A stretch of 64,000 nucleotides of DNA from Yarrowia lipolytica (taxonomy: Eukaryota; Ascomycota; Dipodascomycetes; Dipodascales): contig NC_090772.1 of NCBI RefSeq assembly GCF_001761485.1, positions 2,478,501 to 2,542,500 on the forward strand, read 5' to 3'. Below are positions 62,745-64,000 of this stretch, one piece after another. The position numbers and the translations under genes were made by a program. Below the pieces are notes generated by a model. It was not told where the DNA came from and ran no database searches. It saw only the letters and a list, made by a program, of their open reading frames with translations. The stretch's first letter is position 1; every line of letters begins with the position of its first letter.

Positions 62745-64000
62745 TAAGTAATCATGTTAGAGAGGTACATCATGGTGGAGCTGCGGTACTAACTCAGAGA
62801 ATGATTATATAACTGCCAACGGGCAAATAGTCAATAAAGATTTATGAGTGTGTCTTATTGTGCCGATAGCCATGGAACTGGGCTGACTCCTGTGTGTCAG
62901 AATAGGAAGACCCGCATCTAATGGGGTGATGGTTATGCAGCAGCGAGTGTGATTTGAACCTCATACAGCAGGTCAGGTCTCTGTGACTCTGTTGTCTCGG
63001 ATATTTCCTTGACTTCTATTGTTTTGGTGGTTGCTTTTGGCGAGGCAGGGCCTCATGCATTAGCCGGCTCGTGCTGTCGTAACTCTGTAACAAATAAGTG
63101 ATTGCGGAGTTAAGATGGTTTACCCGAAGTACAGATATTAATAGAACATGTCATGCAATGTTCATTTATCTGAGGGAATGTGATGTCAGTACGTTGTACA
63201 GTAGTTTTTTTCTGTCTATTACTTTCAAATTCCAGGTTGAGGAGATATTGGATGTGAAATCAGTTGCTCTTGGAACCCCTCTAAACAACAAATAGTTGGA
63301 GGAATCGAGAGATGCTACTATCAACCCCTATAGCTTTAATATGGCTTGTTTCAAGTTGAGCTAAGCTCATTTGTCTCAAGAGGGCTAACTCGCTCCTTAC
63401 AGAACGTGTAACGTATCCCTGCTTCTACTTCCACTGATGCAGGGTTTCTGAGCGGCGACTTGGTGTAGTGTGAGGGTTGTAGGCAAGTTAAGAGTGGGGA
63501 TAAGGGAATGCAGATAAAGGATGGGGATAAAGGAATGGAGATAAAGAAATGGAGATAAAGAAATGGGGATAAAGGGAGTGTCAGTTGATTTGTTTCGAGA
63601 ATGGAGAGAAGGTGGGCCGTGTAATAGAATGAGCAAATATGGGTTACTAACATTGAGGTTTGTATGTTTGTTTGGAGAGTGTTATACATTCACCACTGGA
63701 GTTCTCTATAGTTTTTTGAGACTAATACTGTGATTGAGGTTACTTAGCCGCTTTATCTTCATATGCTAGAACTTCTTGTGATTGTATTATCAGATCATAG
63801 TACGTAAGAGTACTTTTCATGTTCTGTGTCTGGTCAACTAGTTGTAGGGTTAGCATCCAACTTCAGTGTCACGTTCGGATACAAGACAGCATGAGGCAGG
63901 TTTCCTTTAGACGCCTGTTGTATATACTAAACGGACTTCATATGCTTGTATTTGTACTTTTTTACAAGTACAGTACATGTACAGGTACAGTACCTGTTCC
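62745..64000. other. Intergenic to window end
   Basis: No gene recognised in 1.26 kb. It contains a ~14-bp tandem repeat (63495-63578) and ends in a dense block of GTACAAGTACAGTAC motifs (63955-64000). Confidence 0.5.
63495..63578. repeat. ~14-bp tandem repeat, six units
   Basis: Six diverged units close to GGAGATAAAGAAAT (variants GGGGATAAAGGAAT, GCAGATAAAGGAT). On the minus strand these read as Ile/Pro/Ser-rich frames that should not be taken for a gene. Confidence 0.85.

Overview
The window looks like a nuclear chromosome segment of the yeast Yarrowia lipolytica or a very close relative. The evidence is compact, mostly intronless protein genes of Saccharomycotina type; a few introns with GTGAGT donors and a CTAAC branch point lying only a few bases from the 3' splice site; an intron-bearing tRNA-Leu with anticodon CAG (so CUG is read as leucine, unlike the CTG-clade yeasts); and a tRNA-Gly gene followed directly by a 5S-rRNA-like sequence, an arrangement known from Y. 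lipolytica. The species assignment is inference; no database search was possible.

Layout. 0-14.3 kb: four minus-strand genes separated by long spacers: an inner-kinetochore CENP-I/Ctf3 protein, a Sec14-like lipid transfer protein (CSR1), a DDR48-type Ser/Asn/Gly repeat stress protein and an F-box-like protein. 15.1-22 kb: an RNA polymerase III region with tRNA-Gly+5S, tRNA-Thr, tRNA-Ser, tRNA-Ala, tRNA-Leu, a decayed tRNA-Leu and tRNA-Ile, interrupted by a probable mitochondrial protein of 641 residues and a doubtful small ORF. 22.9-34.3 kb: GSH2, BUD22, a CFEM GPI-type protein, GID4, GDA1 and a COG0523 metallochaperone GTPase. 34.3-38.7 kb: gene-poor, with one tRNA-Leu(AAG). 38.7-53.1 kb: a carotenoid-oxygenase family enzyme, a YCF1-type ABCC transporter, a p24 cargo receptor, UBA4, a TFIIIC WD40 subunit, MRPL16 and GCN3. 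53.3-58.2 kb: three mitochondrial genes in a row on the minus strand (an AAA-like inner-membrane protein, COQ5, CBP3). 58.2-64 kb: two unrecognised genes, one of them a spliced 655-residue membrane protein.

Four genes (YCF1-like, p24, MRPL16, the 655-residue protein) are only complete once an intron is placed; all four junctions were read directly from the sequence. The genes do not form one pathway, but several themes recur: detoxification and thiol metabolism (GSH2 with a Ycf1-type glutathione-conjugate pump), mitochondrial respiration (COQ5, CBP3, MRPL16), the early secretory pathway (GDA1, p24) and Pol III (TFIIIC subunit plus many tRNA genes).

The most interesting non-gene signals are the tRNA-Gly/5S dicistron with a diverged 5S; two copies of a ~225-256 bp repeat with conserved hairpins and short inverted ends; and a very frequent intergenic GTAC-centred motif (TACTTGTAC / GTACAGTAC) that fills spacers. 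I saw no CRISPR, phage or complete transposon, and nothing I would call a wholly new multi-gene system.
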